Source: Acidobacteriota bacterium
GTDB lineage: Bacteria > Acidobacteriota > Thermoanaerobaculia > Multivoradales > JAHEKO01
Reading direction: 5' to 3'
DNA length: 17,479 bases
NCBI GenBank assembly: GCA_006227875.1
Contig: SBFI01000415.1
Location: 1 to 17,479 of the forward strand
In this document: positions 7,373 to 15,262 of the stretch, in pieces
How the letters are laid out: each line of letters opens with the position of its first letter
How positions within the stretch are numbered: the first letter of the stretch is position 1
The notes under the pieces: generated by a model
Seen by the model: the letters and a program-made list of their open reading frames with translations, nothing else
The model's database searches: none
Told to the model about the DNA's origin: nothing
Position numbers and translations under genes: made by a program

Positions 7373-10300
7373 TTACTCGGTCGCCTCGTCTTTCTCGGAT
7401 TTGAGCCCGGTAACCAGATGGGGGACACCGCTGTCTTCGAGGAGTTGGTCAAAAGCGGCCACTTCGGTCTCGATCAGCTCGTCGAACCGCTGCTGTTGCA
7501 CCTCCAGGCCGGCCTCGAGCAAATCGTAGACCTCCCGCTGCTGGCTGGTGGGCGCGAAGTCCGAGGCGGTGATGGACCGCATCAGGTAGGCGATCCTCCC
7601 GTAGAGGAGCCGCCGCCAGCGCAGGTGGTCCTGTCGCGCACCGGTCAGCCGTAGGTCGAAGAAGACACCCTCGATCTCCTTGAGCTTTTCATCCAACTCC
7701 TCGCCGGCGGTGATCAGATCGTCGGCGTCGTCGAGATCGGTGTCTTCGAGCCGCTCCCGCAGATCGTAGATCTGTCGCCTGAGCCACTCGATCTCGTTGA
7801 TGATGCGGGCGGCCTCGGTCTGCATCCGCCGCAGATCGAAAAGGACCTCCGTCTGTGCGTGCAGGTCTTCCGCGGTGGCCTTCGAATTGGGGTCTTGGAC
7901 GACAACGAGATCCCGGGTCCGGCTCTGGTCGCCGACGGTCAGCCGCACAGAGTAGGTACCGGGCGGAGCGAGAAGCGCGTACGGGCGACCATCGGCCAGT
8001 TTCCGCCACTTCTTCTCCGGCATCCGCAGATGAGGATCCTCGTCGGGCTTGGTACGCAGCCTGACCTCCGGGGCCTTCTCGTAGCGCAGGTTCCAGTGGG
8101 CACGGTGAAGACCCTTGTCCTTGTTTGGTTTGTCGAAGCTGTGGACGACCTCACCAGCGCTGTCGAGAATCTCCAGTTGGACCTTCTCGTCCGGCTCTTC
8201 AGGAAGGTAGTAGTGGAGCGAAGCGCCGTAGTCCGGGTTGAAGCCGGCCGCCGGATCCTCCGGATGCATATGGGGATCTTCACGCAGACGGAAGCGGTAG
8301 GCCTGGCGCGGCTCGAAGAGATGCGAGCTCGCCGGCAGACTGCCGGGCTCGAGCTCGCGCAGGGGGGTGATGTCGTCGAGGATCCAGAAGCCCCGGCCGT
8401 AGGTGGCCACCACCAGATCGCCGAAGTGGTCCTGGATCTCCAACCAGTGCACCGGCGCGTGGGGCAGGTTCGACTGGAGCGAGTGCCAGTGAGAGCCGTC
8501 GTCGAAGGACACCCAGACACCGCTCTCGGTACCGAGGTAGAGCAGACCCGGTCGCACCGGGTCCTCGCGTACGACGTGGGCATAGGAGAAAACGCTGCGC
8601 GGCAGATCCGAGCTGATCGCCTTCCAGGTCGCACCGTGGTCGCTGGTCTTGTAGACATACGGCTCGCTGTCACCGAGCTGATGACGATCGACAGTGAGAT
8701 AGGCGGTTCCCGCGGCGTGACGCGAAGGCTCGATGTTGCTGACCGTGCCACGGGGCGGAAGATCGGGCAGATTGGCGGTGAGATTGGTCCAGTTTTGCCC
8801 GCCGTCGCGGGTAACCTGCACCTGGCCGTCGTTGGTGCCGGCCCAAATCAGGCCCTCTTCCAGCTGCGATTCGGCCAGCGCGAAGATCGACGGCGCCATC
8901 GTCGGACTGGCGTCGTCGAGGGTGAGCCCCCCGGTTCGCTGCTGGAGCTCGGGGTCGTCGGTAGTCAGATCGGGACTGATCACCGACCAGCTCTCGCCGC
9001 CGTCGGTCGTCTGATGGACAAACTGGCTGCCGACATAGACGCGGTTGTGATCGTGGGGTGAGATGACCAGCGGGAAGGTCCACTGAAAGCGGTAGCGGAC
9101 GTCCTTGGCCGGCCAGCTCTCGATCGACTCTGGCCAGACGCTGACATCGCGGTTGAGGCCGGTCTCCAGATCGTGCCGCTCGAGGCTGCCGTCGTAGCAG
9201 CCGCTCCAGACGACGTTGGTGTCCACCGGGTCGGGGACCGCAAAGCCGGTCTCACAGCCCCCCACCGGTCGCCACTCGCCGATGGGGATGCCCTTCTCAC
9301 CGTAAAGACTGTTGGATGGCCCGCGAGTGGTCGGGCCGTCCTGACGATTGCCATAGAGGAAGTAGGGCACCCGCTGGTCGGTGGCCACGTGGTACATCTG
9401 GGCGATGGGCAGTTGGGGCTTGAGCCAGGAGCGGCCTCGGTTGATCGAGATCGATATGCCACCGTCGTGCCCGACGGCCATGCGATCGCCGTTCTCCGGG
9501 TCGATCCACATGTCGTGGTGGTCCCAGCCGGGCTGATTCTCGGTCAGAAAGGAAGTCTGGGCGCCATCCAGCGAAGAGTGGTGCCTGACCGACATGAAGT
9601 AGATCTCGTCGCGGTCGTCGGGTGCCGCCAGCGCCCGCGAGTAGTAGAGGGGGCGCTGCACCAGATCGTTGTTGGCGCTCACCATTTTCCATTTCCTGCC
9701 ACCGTCGTCTGAGCGCCAGACGACACCCTGGAATTCCTCGATGGGGGCAAAATCGCGATTGGAGCTGGTCTCGATCAGGGCGTAGACCCGGTTCGAGTCG
9801 TCCGCCGTCATGGTGAGGCCGATCTTGCCCCAGGGCGGCTTTGGCAGCCCATTCCCCTCGAGCTTCTTCCAGTTCTCACCGCCGTCACGCGTTACCCACA
9901 GGCTGCTGCCGGGGCCGCCGCTCTTGCGGCTCCAGGTGTTGATCGAGATCTCCCACATGCCGGCAAAGAGGATGCGCGGGTTGTTGGGATCCATCACCAG
10001 ATCGGAGGCGCCGGTGTTCTCGTCGACAAAGAGGATCCGCTCCCAGGTCTCGCCGCCGTCGAGGGTGCGGTAGACGCCGCGCTCCTGCTGTGGCTCGTAG
10101 ACAGTGCCGAGGGCGGCGGCGAAGACGATGTCCGGATCTTGCGGATTGACGATCACGCGACCGATGCGTCCTGTCTTCTCCAGACCCATCCGTTGCCAGT
10201 GCTCACCGGCGTCGGTCGACTTGTAGATGCCGTCCCCGATCGAGATGTTGGCGCGCAAGAAGGTCTCACCGGTCCCCGCCCACACGATGTTGGGATCGGT

Positions 10301-10636
10301 CGGGGCAACGGCCAGGGAGCCGATCGAGGAGACCGGGTGGTCGTCGAAGACGGGCTGCCAGTGGGCGCCGCCGTCGGTGGTTTTGAAGATGCCACCGGAG
10401 GCCGCGCCGGCGTAGTAGACGGCGGGGTCGCCGGGCACACCCACCACCGCCGGGGCCCGATTGCCCACCGGACCGACAAATCGGTACTCGAGCCCGTCGA
10501 ACAGGTTGTCGTGTCCGTCGGGAGATGAGGCCGATGTGGCCTCGGCAGCGACGGCGGCGCCGGCCGTCGCGGTGATCGCGACACAGACAAAAACAGCAGC
10601 AAGCAGAGATAGCTTCGCGCAGCGCGACTGGAGCAT
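7373..10636 (-). CDS. Secreted VPS10/sortilin-like Asp-box (BNR) beta-propeller protein
   Basis: A 1087-aa exported protein (signal peptide residues 1-31, ending AVA-AE). It holds nine clear Asp-box motifs of the S/T-x-D-x-G-x-x-W type, such as KTTDGGAHW near 85, KSTDAGEHW, RTLDGGETW, VTRDGGENW, QTTDGGESW and KTSDHGATW, plus a degenerate SINRGRSW. They spread over residues of about 50-710 and suggest one large or two consecutive beta-propellers, as in sortilin-type and glycoside-hydrolase-like BNR proteins. An Ig/FlgD-like region follows (about 810-915), then a helical, coiled-coil-prone C-terminus (about 920-1050). No sialidase or hydrolase catalytic set could be assigned, so binding or scaffolding at the cell surface is as likely as catalysis. 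The ATG at 10636 has GGGAGG about 6 nt upstream; one 7 codons earlier lacks it. The S9 peptidase gene is divergent to it. Confidence 0.85.
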   Translation of the reverse strand: MLQSRCAKLSLLAAVFVCVAITATAGAAVAAEATSASSPDGHDNLFDGLEYRFVGPVGNRAPAVVGVPGDPAVYYAGAASGGIFKTTDGGAHWQPVFDDHPVSSIGSLAVAPTDPNIVWAGTGETFLRANISIGDGIYKSTDAGEHWQRMGLEKTGRIGRVIVNPQDPDIVFAAALGTVYEPQQERGVYRTLDGGETWERILFVDENTGASDLVMDPNNPRILFAGMWEISINTWSRKSGGPGSSLWVTRDGGENWKKLEGNGLPKPPWGKIGLTMTADDSNRVYALIETSSNRDFAPIEEFQGVVWRSDDGGRKWKMVSANNDLVQRPLYYSRALAAPDDRDEIYFMSVRHHSSLDGAQTSFLTENQPGWDHHDMWIDPENGDRMAVGHDGGISISINRGRSWLKPQLPIAQMYHVATDQRVPYFLYGNRQDGPTTRGPSNSLYGEKGIPIGEWRPVGGCETGFAVPDPVDTNVVWSGCYDGSLERHDLETGLNRDVSVWPESIESWPAKDVRYRFQWTFPLVISPHDHNRVYVGSQFVHQTTDGGESWSVISPDLTTDDPELQQRTGGLTLDDASPTMAPSIFALAESQLEEGLIWAGTNDGQVQVTRDGGQNWTNLTANLPDLPPRGTVSNIEPSRHAAGTAYLTVDRHQLGDSEPYVYKTSDHGATWKAISSDLPRSVFSYAHVVREDPVRPGLLYLGTESGVWVSFDDGSHWHSLQSNLPHAPVHWLEIQDHFGDLVVATYGRGFWILDDITPLRELEPGSLPASSHLFEPRQAYRFRLREDPHMHPEDPAAGFNPDYGASLHYYLPEEPDEKVQLEILDSAGEVVHSFDKPNKDKGLHRAHWNLRYEKAPEVRLRTKPDEDPHLRMPEKKWRKLADGRPYALLAPPGTYSVRLTVGDQSRTRDLVVVQDPNSKATAEDLHAQTEVLFDLRRMQTEAARIINEIEWLRRQIYDLRERLEDTDLDDADDLITAGEELDEKLKEIEGVFFDLRLTGARQDHLRWRRLLYGRIAYLMRSITASDFAPTSQQREVYDLLEAGLEVQQQRFDELIETEVAAFDQLLEDSGVPHLVTGLKSEKDEATE

Positions 10637-10837
10637 GGATTCCCTCCCTCTTGCCAAACGGATTTCTGGCGCCGTGGGGGCGCAGATCGATTCCAGACCG
10701 AGTGGAGTCTAGCAGCCAATGGGAGCCCCTCGAACCCGTGCTTGACGCGCCCAGACAGTACTTTGCGGGTAGCCACCGACGCGCTAGGCTCTGTTCGAGT
10801 TTGAATGGACCCGATTTCCTGGAGGGAGAAACCAGCG
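10637..10837. promoter_or_regulatory. Divergent promoter region between the Asp-box protein and S9 peptidase genes
   Basis: This 201-bp gap must hold promoters for both genes. A weak plus-strand candidate is TTTGCG (10762-10767), 17 bp, TAGGCT (10785-10790), with a leader of about 41 nt. A weak minus-strand candidate is TTCGAG (10734-10729), 17 bp, TAGACT (10711-10706). Both match the sigma-70 consensus only partly. No clear shared operator was seen. Confidence 0.3.
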
Positions 10838-12925
10838 ATGAAGAGAGCTGTCTTGGTTGTACTCGCCCTGTTCACCGTCCCGGCCCTGGCTCTCGAGCCG
10901 ATAACTCACGAAGACGTCTGGCTGATGAAGCGGGTAGGGACACCGATCCTCAGCCCCGACGGCAGCCTGGTGGTGGTGTCGGTCACCGAGCCGGCCTACG
11001 ACACTGAAGAGAAGGAAAGCGATCTGTGGATCATCGCCACCGATGGCGCCACGCCGCCCCGGCGGCTGACCTCGAGCTCGGGTGGAGAAGGCGGTATCGC
11101 CTGGAGCCCCGACGGTAGCCGTATTGCTTTTGTCACTAAGAGGGAAGACGACGAAGAAGACCAGATCTACATCATGAACATGACCGGGCCCGGCGAGGCG
11201 CGACGCCTGACAAATCTCTCCACCGGTGCCGACGCGCCCGTCTGGAGCCCTGACGGCAAGTACCTCGCCTTCGAGAGCATGGTCTTTCCCGGTGCGGCCG
11301 ACGATGAGGCCAACCAGGAGAAGGCCAAGGAGCTCGAGGAGCGTGAGTACAACGCCAGCGTCTACGACGGCTTTCCAATCCGCCACTGGGATCACTGGCG
11401 GGACGAGAAAGAGGTCCACCTGTTCGTCCAACCGGTCGATGGAGGGGGAGAGGCGAAGGATCTATTTGCAGGCACCGACCTGGTTGCGCAGCCCGGTTAT
11501 TCGGGCTCGCCTACGCAATCCGGCGAGGAGCTCGAGGCGGTGTGGACACCCGACGGCTCGGCCATCGTCTTTGTCGCCACCGCGACCAGGGACCAGGCCG
11601 CCCGCGCATTCGTTCCCTACTCTCTCTATGTAATCTCGGCGGATGGGGGCGAGCCCGAGCGTCTGACCGGTGACGATGCCGGCTACGCCCAGCCGACCTT
11701 TTCCCCCGATGGCCATCATCTCTACTTTCTCAGACGGCCGATCAACGACTTTGTCTACAACCTGACGCGGGTAGCCCGTTTCGAGTGGGTGGAGCCGGGG
11801 TCGGTCGAGGTGCTGGCCGAGTCCTTCGACCGGCCTGTGGGCGACTTTGTCTTTGCGCCGGATGGAGAATCCGTGTTCGCCATTGCCACCGACACCGGTC
11901 GGCGGCGGATCTTCGAGATCGCCGCCGATGGCAGTGATGTGCGCCTGCTGGATGAGAAGAGCCGCGGCGTCTACGCCGGACCTCAAAGTGAGGGTGCCAG
12001 CGATGCCCCGGTGCTGGTGGCACGCTGGGAGGACTCGACCCATCCGGCCGAGATCGTCCGTGTCGACCCCGGCACCGGTCAGCACGAGAGTCTGAGCTCG
12101 TTCAACGTCGGGAGGGCGGCCGGTATCGAGTGGTGGCCGTTCGAGGAATTCTGGTTCGAGAGCTCCAAGGGCCGGCGGATCCACAGCTGGGTGGTGCTGC
12201 CGCCGAACTTCGACGAGAGCAAAGAGTATCCGCTGGTGCTGGCGATCCACGGTGGACCCCACAGCACCTGGCTCGACGCCGGGCATGTCCGCTGGCATCC
12301 GCAGCTGATGGCCTCTCCCGGCTATGTGGTGTTGCTGACCGACTACACCGGCTCGGTGGGGTATGGCGAGGAGTTCGCCCGTCTTATCCAGGGCGACCCG
12401 CTGCGGACCCCGGGCCTGGAGCTCGAAGAGGCCGCCGACGAGGCCATCCGACGCTTCTCCTTTGTCGACAGCGAACGGCAGGCGGCTCTGGGGGCCAGCT
12501 ACGGCGGCCATCTGGTCAACTGGCTGCAGGCCACCACCACCCGGTTCAACTGTCTGGTCGGACACGCCGGGCTCATCTCGCTCGAGGGCCAGTGGTCGAC
12601 CAGCGACGCCATCTTCCACCGTGAGATCAACAATGGCGGTCCGCCGTGGGAGGGCAGCACTATCTGGCGCGAGCAGAGCCCGTCGACCTATGCCGGTGAC
12701 TTCCAGACCCCGATCATGTTGACCATCGGCGAGAAGGACTATCGGGTGCCGCTCAACCAGACCCTGGGTGCGTGGGCCTATGTCCAGCGGATGAACATCC
12801 CCAGCCGGTTGATCGTCTTTCACGACGCCAACCACTGGATCATGAAGGGGCCCGACGCGAAGTTCTTCTGGGACGAGGTCTTCGCCTGGCTCGACCAGCA
12901 CCTCGGAGAAGACGACACTGACTGA
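10838..12925 (+). CDS. Secreted S9-family (prolyl oligopeptidase-like) peptidase
   Basis: A 695-aa serine peptidase of the S9 family, dipeptidyl/acylaminoacyl-peptidase type, which cleaves short peptides near the N-terminus. A short signal peptide (1 to about 18, ending ALA) points to export to the periplasm or outside. The N-terminal half is a beta-propeller gate with PD40-type repeats (ILSPDGS, AWSPDGS, VWSPDGK, VWTPDGS, TFSPDGH, VFAPDGE). The C-terminal alpha/beta-hydrolase domain has the oxyanion-region HGGPHSTW, the nucleophile in GASYGG (Ser554), Asp634 in EKDYRVP and His666 in DANHWI, so the triad is complete. Length is normal for the family. The ATG at 10838 follows GGAGGGAG. It is divergent from the Asp-box gene, and a joint role in using extracellular protein is possible but only inferred. 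Confidence 0.93.
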   Translation: MKRAVLVVLALFTVPALALEPITHEDVWLMKRVGTPILSPDGSLVVVSVTEPAYDTEEKESDLWIIATDGATPPRRLTSSSGGEGGIAWSPDGSRIAFVTKREDDEEDQIYIMNMTGPGEARRLTNLSTGADAPVWSPDGKYLAFESMVFPGAADDEANQEKAKELEEREYNASVYDGFPIRHWDHWRDEKEVHLFVQPVDGGGEAKDLFAGTDLVAQPGYSGSPTQSGEELEAVWTPDGSAIVFVATATRDQAARAFVPYSLYVISADGGEPERLTGDDAGYAQPTFSPDGHHLYFLRRPINDFVYNLTRVARFEWVEPGSVEVLAESFDRPVGDFVFAPDGESVFAIATDTGRRRIFEIAADGSDVRLLDEKSRGVYAGPQSEGASDAPVLVARWEDSTHPAEIVRVDPGTGQHESLSSFNVGRAAGIEWWPFEEFWFESSKGRRIHSWVVLPPNFDESKEYPLVLAIHGGPHSTWLDAGHVRWHPQLMASPGYVVLLTDYTGSVGYGEEFARLIQGDPLRTPGLELEEAADEAIRRFSFVDSERQAALGASYGGHLVNWLQATTTRFNCLVGHAGLISLEGQWSTSDAIFHREINNGGPPWEGSTIWREQSPSTYAGDFQTPIMLTIGEKDYRVPLNQTLGAWAYVQRMNIPSRLIVFHDANHWIMKGPDAKFFWDEVFAWLDQHLGEDDTD

Positions 12926-13518
12926 TGGGCAGTGGTAGCCCGGCCTCGGAACCCCCGGGGCTCTCCTCCGCTGCGCAAGAGATGGCTCCGCTCCGGTGAG
13001 CCCCTCCGGTCCCGACCCCGGGCAGCCATGGCGTCCGCCTGGGGCCGCGGGTTCTCGACCCGGCTACGCTAGCGAAGACGATGCTACGCCGGGCCGAGGC
13101 CCGCGTCCTGACGACGGCCGCTGAGGTCATACCCCCGGTGAGGCTTCCGGTGGGAGCGACGTCGAGCACGGGCGAGGATCCACCGGCGGTCGGCCAGGCG
13201 AAGCCGGCGGGATCCAGCCCGTAGCGCAGGCCCGCGTCTCCGATCTCCTGAGGAAAGTCGGACGCGGGCCGGAAGCGAAGCGGCTCTGCGGGCGCCGCCG
13301 GAAGCCTGAGCCGAACGCCCTGGTGGATCGCCCGCGCGCACCCGGAGCGAGCATCGGGAGACTCACCGGGGAATGCACCTCTGACAGGGCCGGCACGGAG
13401 ACCGAGCGGGTGCGGATGGGCGGTCTCATCCTGCCCCGCGGGGTGGTTCGCTTTTCGGGCGGCTCTGTTACCTTGGGGTTAGTCTGGGTTGTTCTGACCC
13501 ACTAAGGGAGGGCTTACG
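12926..13518. other. GC-rich intergenic region with inverted repeats; no assignable gene
   Basis: A 593-bp gap and the only one over 300 bp. The decamer GGCCCGCGTC occurs at 13098-13107 and 13229-13238, and its complement GACGCGGGCC at 13261-13270, so the last two form a 10-bp inverted repeat around 22 bp. An imperfect palindrome (CCCGGCTACGC / GCTACGCCGGG) lies around 13064-13095. The minus strand has one frame without stops from about 13475 down to about 12840, but no ATG, GTG or TTG and no ribosome site in its first 300 bases. It could be gene remnant, structured RNA or dispersed repeat; I cannot decide. The last 75 bp hold the candidate promoter of the next gene. Confidence 0.5.
13447..13474 (+). 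promoter_or_regulatory. Candidate sigma-70 promoter of the MttB-like gene
   Basis: TTCGCT (13447-13452), 16 bp, TACCTT (13469-13474), the latter preceded by TGT (13466-13468) as an extended -10. Predicted start near 13481 gives a leader of about 38 nt. The -35 match is weak. Confidence 0.33.
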
Positions 13519-15009
13519 ATGAGCGTACAGCCACGGGTGTCCTGGTTCGAGGAGGATGTGCGGAATCGGATCGTTGCCGAGGCGATGACGATTCTGGAAG
13601 AAGTGGGTGTTTTTGTTGAAAACGAGGAGGCTCTAGCCCTTCTGGATGGGGCGGGTGCGCGGGTCGACAAGGGGTCGGGCAGAGTCCTCATTCCTGCGAG
13701 TGTCATAGAAAAAGCATTGGAAACCGCACCCGGCCGTATTCGGGTCTACGACCGGTTTGGCGAGGTGGCGATGGATCTTGGCGAGGACCGGGTTCACTTC
13801 AACCCGGGCTCGGCGGCGTTGCGGGTCTACGACTTTGCGGAGCAGCGAGCCCGGACACCGGTCACCGCCGATGTCGTCGCTTTTGCCACGCTGACCGATG
13901 CGCTTCCAAACTACGCCGCCCAGAGCACCGGTGTCATCCCGGGAGACGTTCCCGAGATGCTGGCCGACCGCTACCGGCTTTATCTGGGGCTGCTGTTCTC
14001 GGCCAAGCCGATCGTCACCGGTACCTTTGAAAAACAGGCCTTCGAAGTCATGCACGCGATGCTAGCGGCGGTCGCCGGCGACGCCGAGCGGTTGCGCGAG
14101 CGGCCCCTGGCCATCTTCGACTGCTGCCCCTCGCCACCGCTCATCTGGAGCGATCTCACGGCTCAGGCGCTGATCGATTGCGCGCGCGCCGGTCTGCCGG
14201 CCGAGTTGGTGTCGATGCCGCTGACCGGTGCCACGGCCCCGGTGACGCTGGCCGGGGCGGTGACCCAGCACTGCGCCGAAAACCTGAGCGGGATCGCCAT
14301 CCATCAGCTGGCCAAGTCCGGCTCGCCGATCATCTATGGCGGCTCTCCGGCCTGCTTCGACATGCGCAAGGGCACCACCCCCATGGGGGCGGTCGAGACC
14401 CAGATGATCGACGGCGCCTATGCCGAGATCGGCAAACATCTGGGCCTGCCGACCCATGCCTACATGGGTCTGAGCGACTCGAAAGTCGTCGACTACCAGG
14501 CCGGAATGGAGAGCGCCATGGGTGCCACCGTGGCGGCGGTGAGCGGGGTCAACAACGTCTCCGGCCCCGGCATGCACGACTTCGAGTCCTGCCAGAGCCT
14601 CGAGAAGCTGGTTTTGGACCATGAGATCTGTGGACTTGCTTTGCGATTGACCCGCGGCATCGAGCTGCGGGACGACCCGATCGCCCTGCCGGTACTGGCC
14701 GAGGGAATCGAGACGCGGGAGTTTCTGTCGCTGCCCCACACCTCCAAGTGGTTCCGGGAGGAGGCCTACTTTCCCGACGAGGTGATCGACCGTGCCACCC
14801 TGGGCGAGTGGGAAGAATTGGGGCACAAAGGGGCCGCGGTAAGAGCCAGCGAAAGGGTCAAGACGATCCTCTCCTCGCACAAAACCGAGCCGCTCGACGG
14901 CCCGGTGAGGAAATACCTCGAGGAGCTCATGACCGAAGAGGCCCACAAAGTCGGCGTGGAGGAGCTTCCCGGGCTACCAGCACGGGTTTCGGAGCTCAGC
15001 ACGGTCTAA
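13519..15009 (+). CDS. MttB-superfamily corrinoid-type methyltransferase (non-pyrrolysine)
   Basis: A 496-aa member of the trimethylamine methyltransferase (MttB/COG5598) superfamily: TIM-barrel enzymes that move a methyl group from a methylated amine to a corrinoid protein. Recognisable segments are the N-terminal helical part (MTILEEVGVFVENEEA), GSAALRVYD, the GGSPACFDMRKG segment near 275 and the characteristic SDSKVVDYQAGMESAMGA near 318-335. There is no in-frame TAG, so it is a non-pyrrolysine member like MtgB (glycine betaine); other quaternary amines such as carnitine or proline betaine are equally possible. The ATG follows GGGAGG about 7 nt upstream. Unusually, no corrinoid protein, reactivase or second methyltransferase gene adjoins it, so partners must be encoded elsewhere. 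Substrate unknown. Confidence 0.88.
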   Translation: MSVQPRVSWFEEDVRNRIVAEAMTILEEVGVFVENEEALALLDGAGARVDKGSGRVLIPASVIEKALETAPGRIRVYDRFGEVAMDLGEDRVHFNPGSAALRVYDFAEQRARTPVTADVVAFATLTDALPNYAAQSTGVIPGDVPEMLADRYRLYLGLLFSAKPIVTGTFEKQAFEVMHAMLAAVAGDAERLRERPLAIFDCCPSPPLIWSDLTAQALIDCARAGLPAELVSMPLTGATAPVTLAGAVTQHCAENLSGIAIHQLAKSGSPIIYGGSPACFDMRKGTTPMGAVETQMIDGAYAEIGKHLGLPTHAYMGLSDSKVVDYQAGMESAMGATVAAVSGVNNVSGPGMHDFESCQSLEKLVLDHEICGLALRLTRGIELRDDPIALPVLAEGIETREFLSLPHTSKWFREEAYFPDEVIDRATLGEWEELGHKGAAVRASERVKTILSSHKTEPLDGPVRKYLEELMTEEAHKVGVEELPGLPARVSELSTV

Positions 15010-15018
15010 AAAGAAACC

Positions 15019-15047
15019 GTGACAAAGGCCCCAAAACCTGCTAGGGT
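15019..15047 (+). promoter_or_regulatory. Promoter of the csp leader / small RNA
   Basis: GTGACA (15019-15024), exactly 17 bp, TAGGGT (15042-15047) with TGC directly before it, forming an extended -10. The predicted start (about 15052-15054) coincides with the first base of the structured RNA described next. This agreement is the main support. Confidence 0.5.
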
Positions 15048-15052
15048 CGGGA

Positions 15053-15139
15053 TCAGTAAGGCAGATCGCTGTTGATCTGTCAGTGCAGTCGCGGGTTACT
15101 GAGAAGGGACCTGGACAGGCAATTTCAGGTCTCTTTTTT
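15053..15139 (+). ncRNA. Structured leader or small RNA ahead of csp, ending in an intrinsic terminator
   Basis: About 87 nt with nested pairing. TCAGTAA (15053-15059) pairs perfectly with TTACTGA (15096-15102) and encloses the hairpin CAGATC (15062-15067) / GATCTG (15074-15079). A terminator stem follows 1 nt later. Either it is an independent small RNA, or it is the 5' part of a roughly 210-nt csp leader in which the terminator acts as an attenuator. Long structured leaders are known for cspA-type genes, and Csp proteins can act as antiterminators. No match to a known RNA family was recognised. Confidence 0.45.
15104..15139 (+). terminator. Intrinsic terminator between the MttB-like gene and csp
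   Basis: Stem AAGGGACCTG (15104-15113) with CAGGTCTCTT (15126-15135), 10 bp with one G-U pair and a 12-nt loop, then a T run to 15139. It lies 95 bp after the methyltransferase stop and 124 bp before the csp start, so it may end the upstream transcript, a small RNA, or csp transcription conditionally. Confidence 0.7.
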
Positions 15140-15262
15140 GTGTAGCGAGACAGCCGGAACCGAAAAATTCCCAGGCCAGAACGCAAGCAGACCCGCCAGG
15201 AACCGGGGTCGGAGGGCAAGAGAGAAAGTCTTCGACTTCACCTTTTTTGAAGGAGCAGCAGG

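Noticed and set aside
7859..9061. 400-codon plus-strand open frame opposite the Asp-box protein
   Set aside because: Antisense to a gene with repeated Asp-box motifs; no motif or ribosome site of its own.
11462..12901. 479-codon minus-strand open frame opposite the S9 peptidase
   Set aside because: The plus strand carries the full catalytic triad and PD40 repeats; the antisense product looks random.
13250..13259. GAGGAAAGTC, resembling the start of the conserved core of RNase P RNA
   Set aside because: The other RNase P signatures (such as the ACAGAA...GGCTTA segment) are absent downstream before the next gene, and the stretch reads as part of a simple inverted repeat.
14062..14946. Minus-strand open frame opposite the MttB-like gene
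   Set aside because: Antisense shadow of a conserved enzyme.
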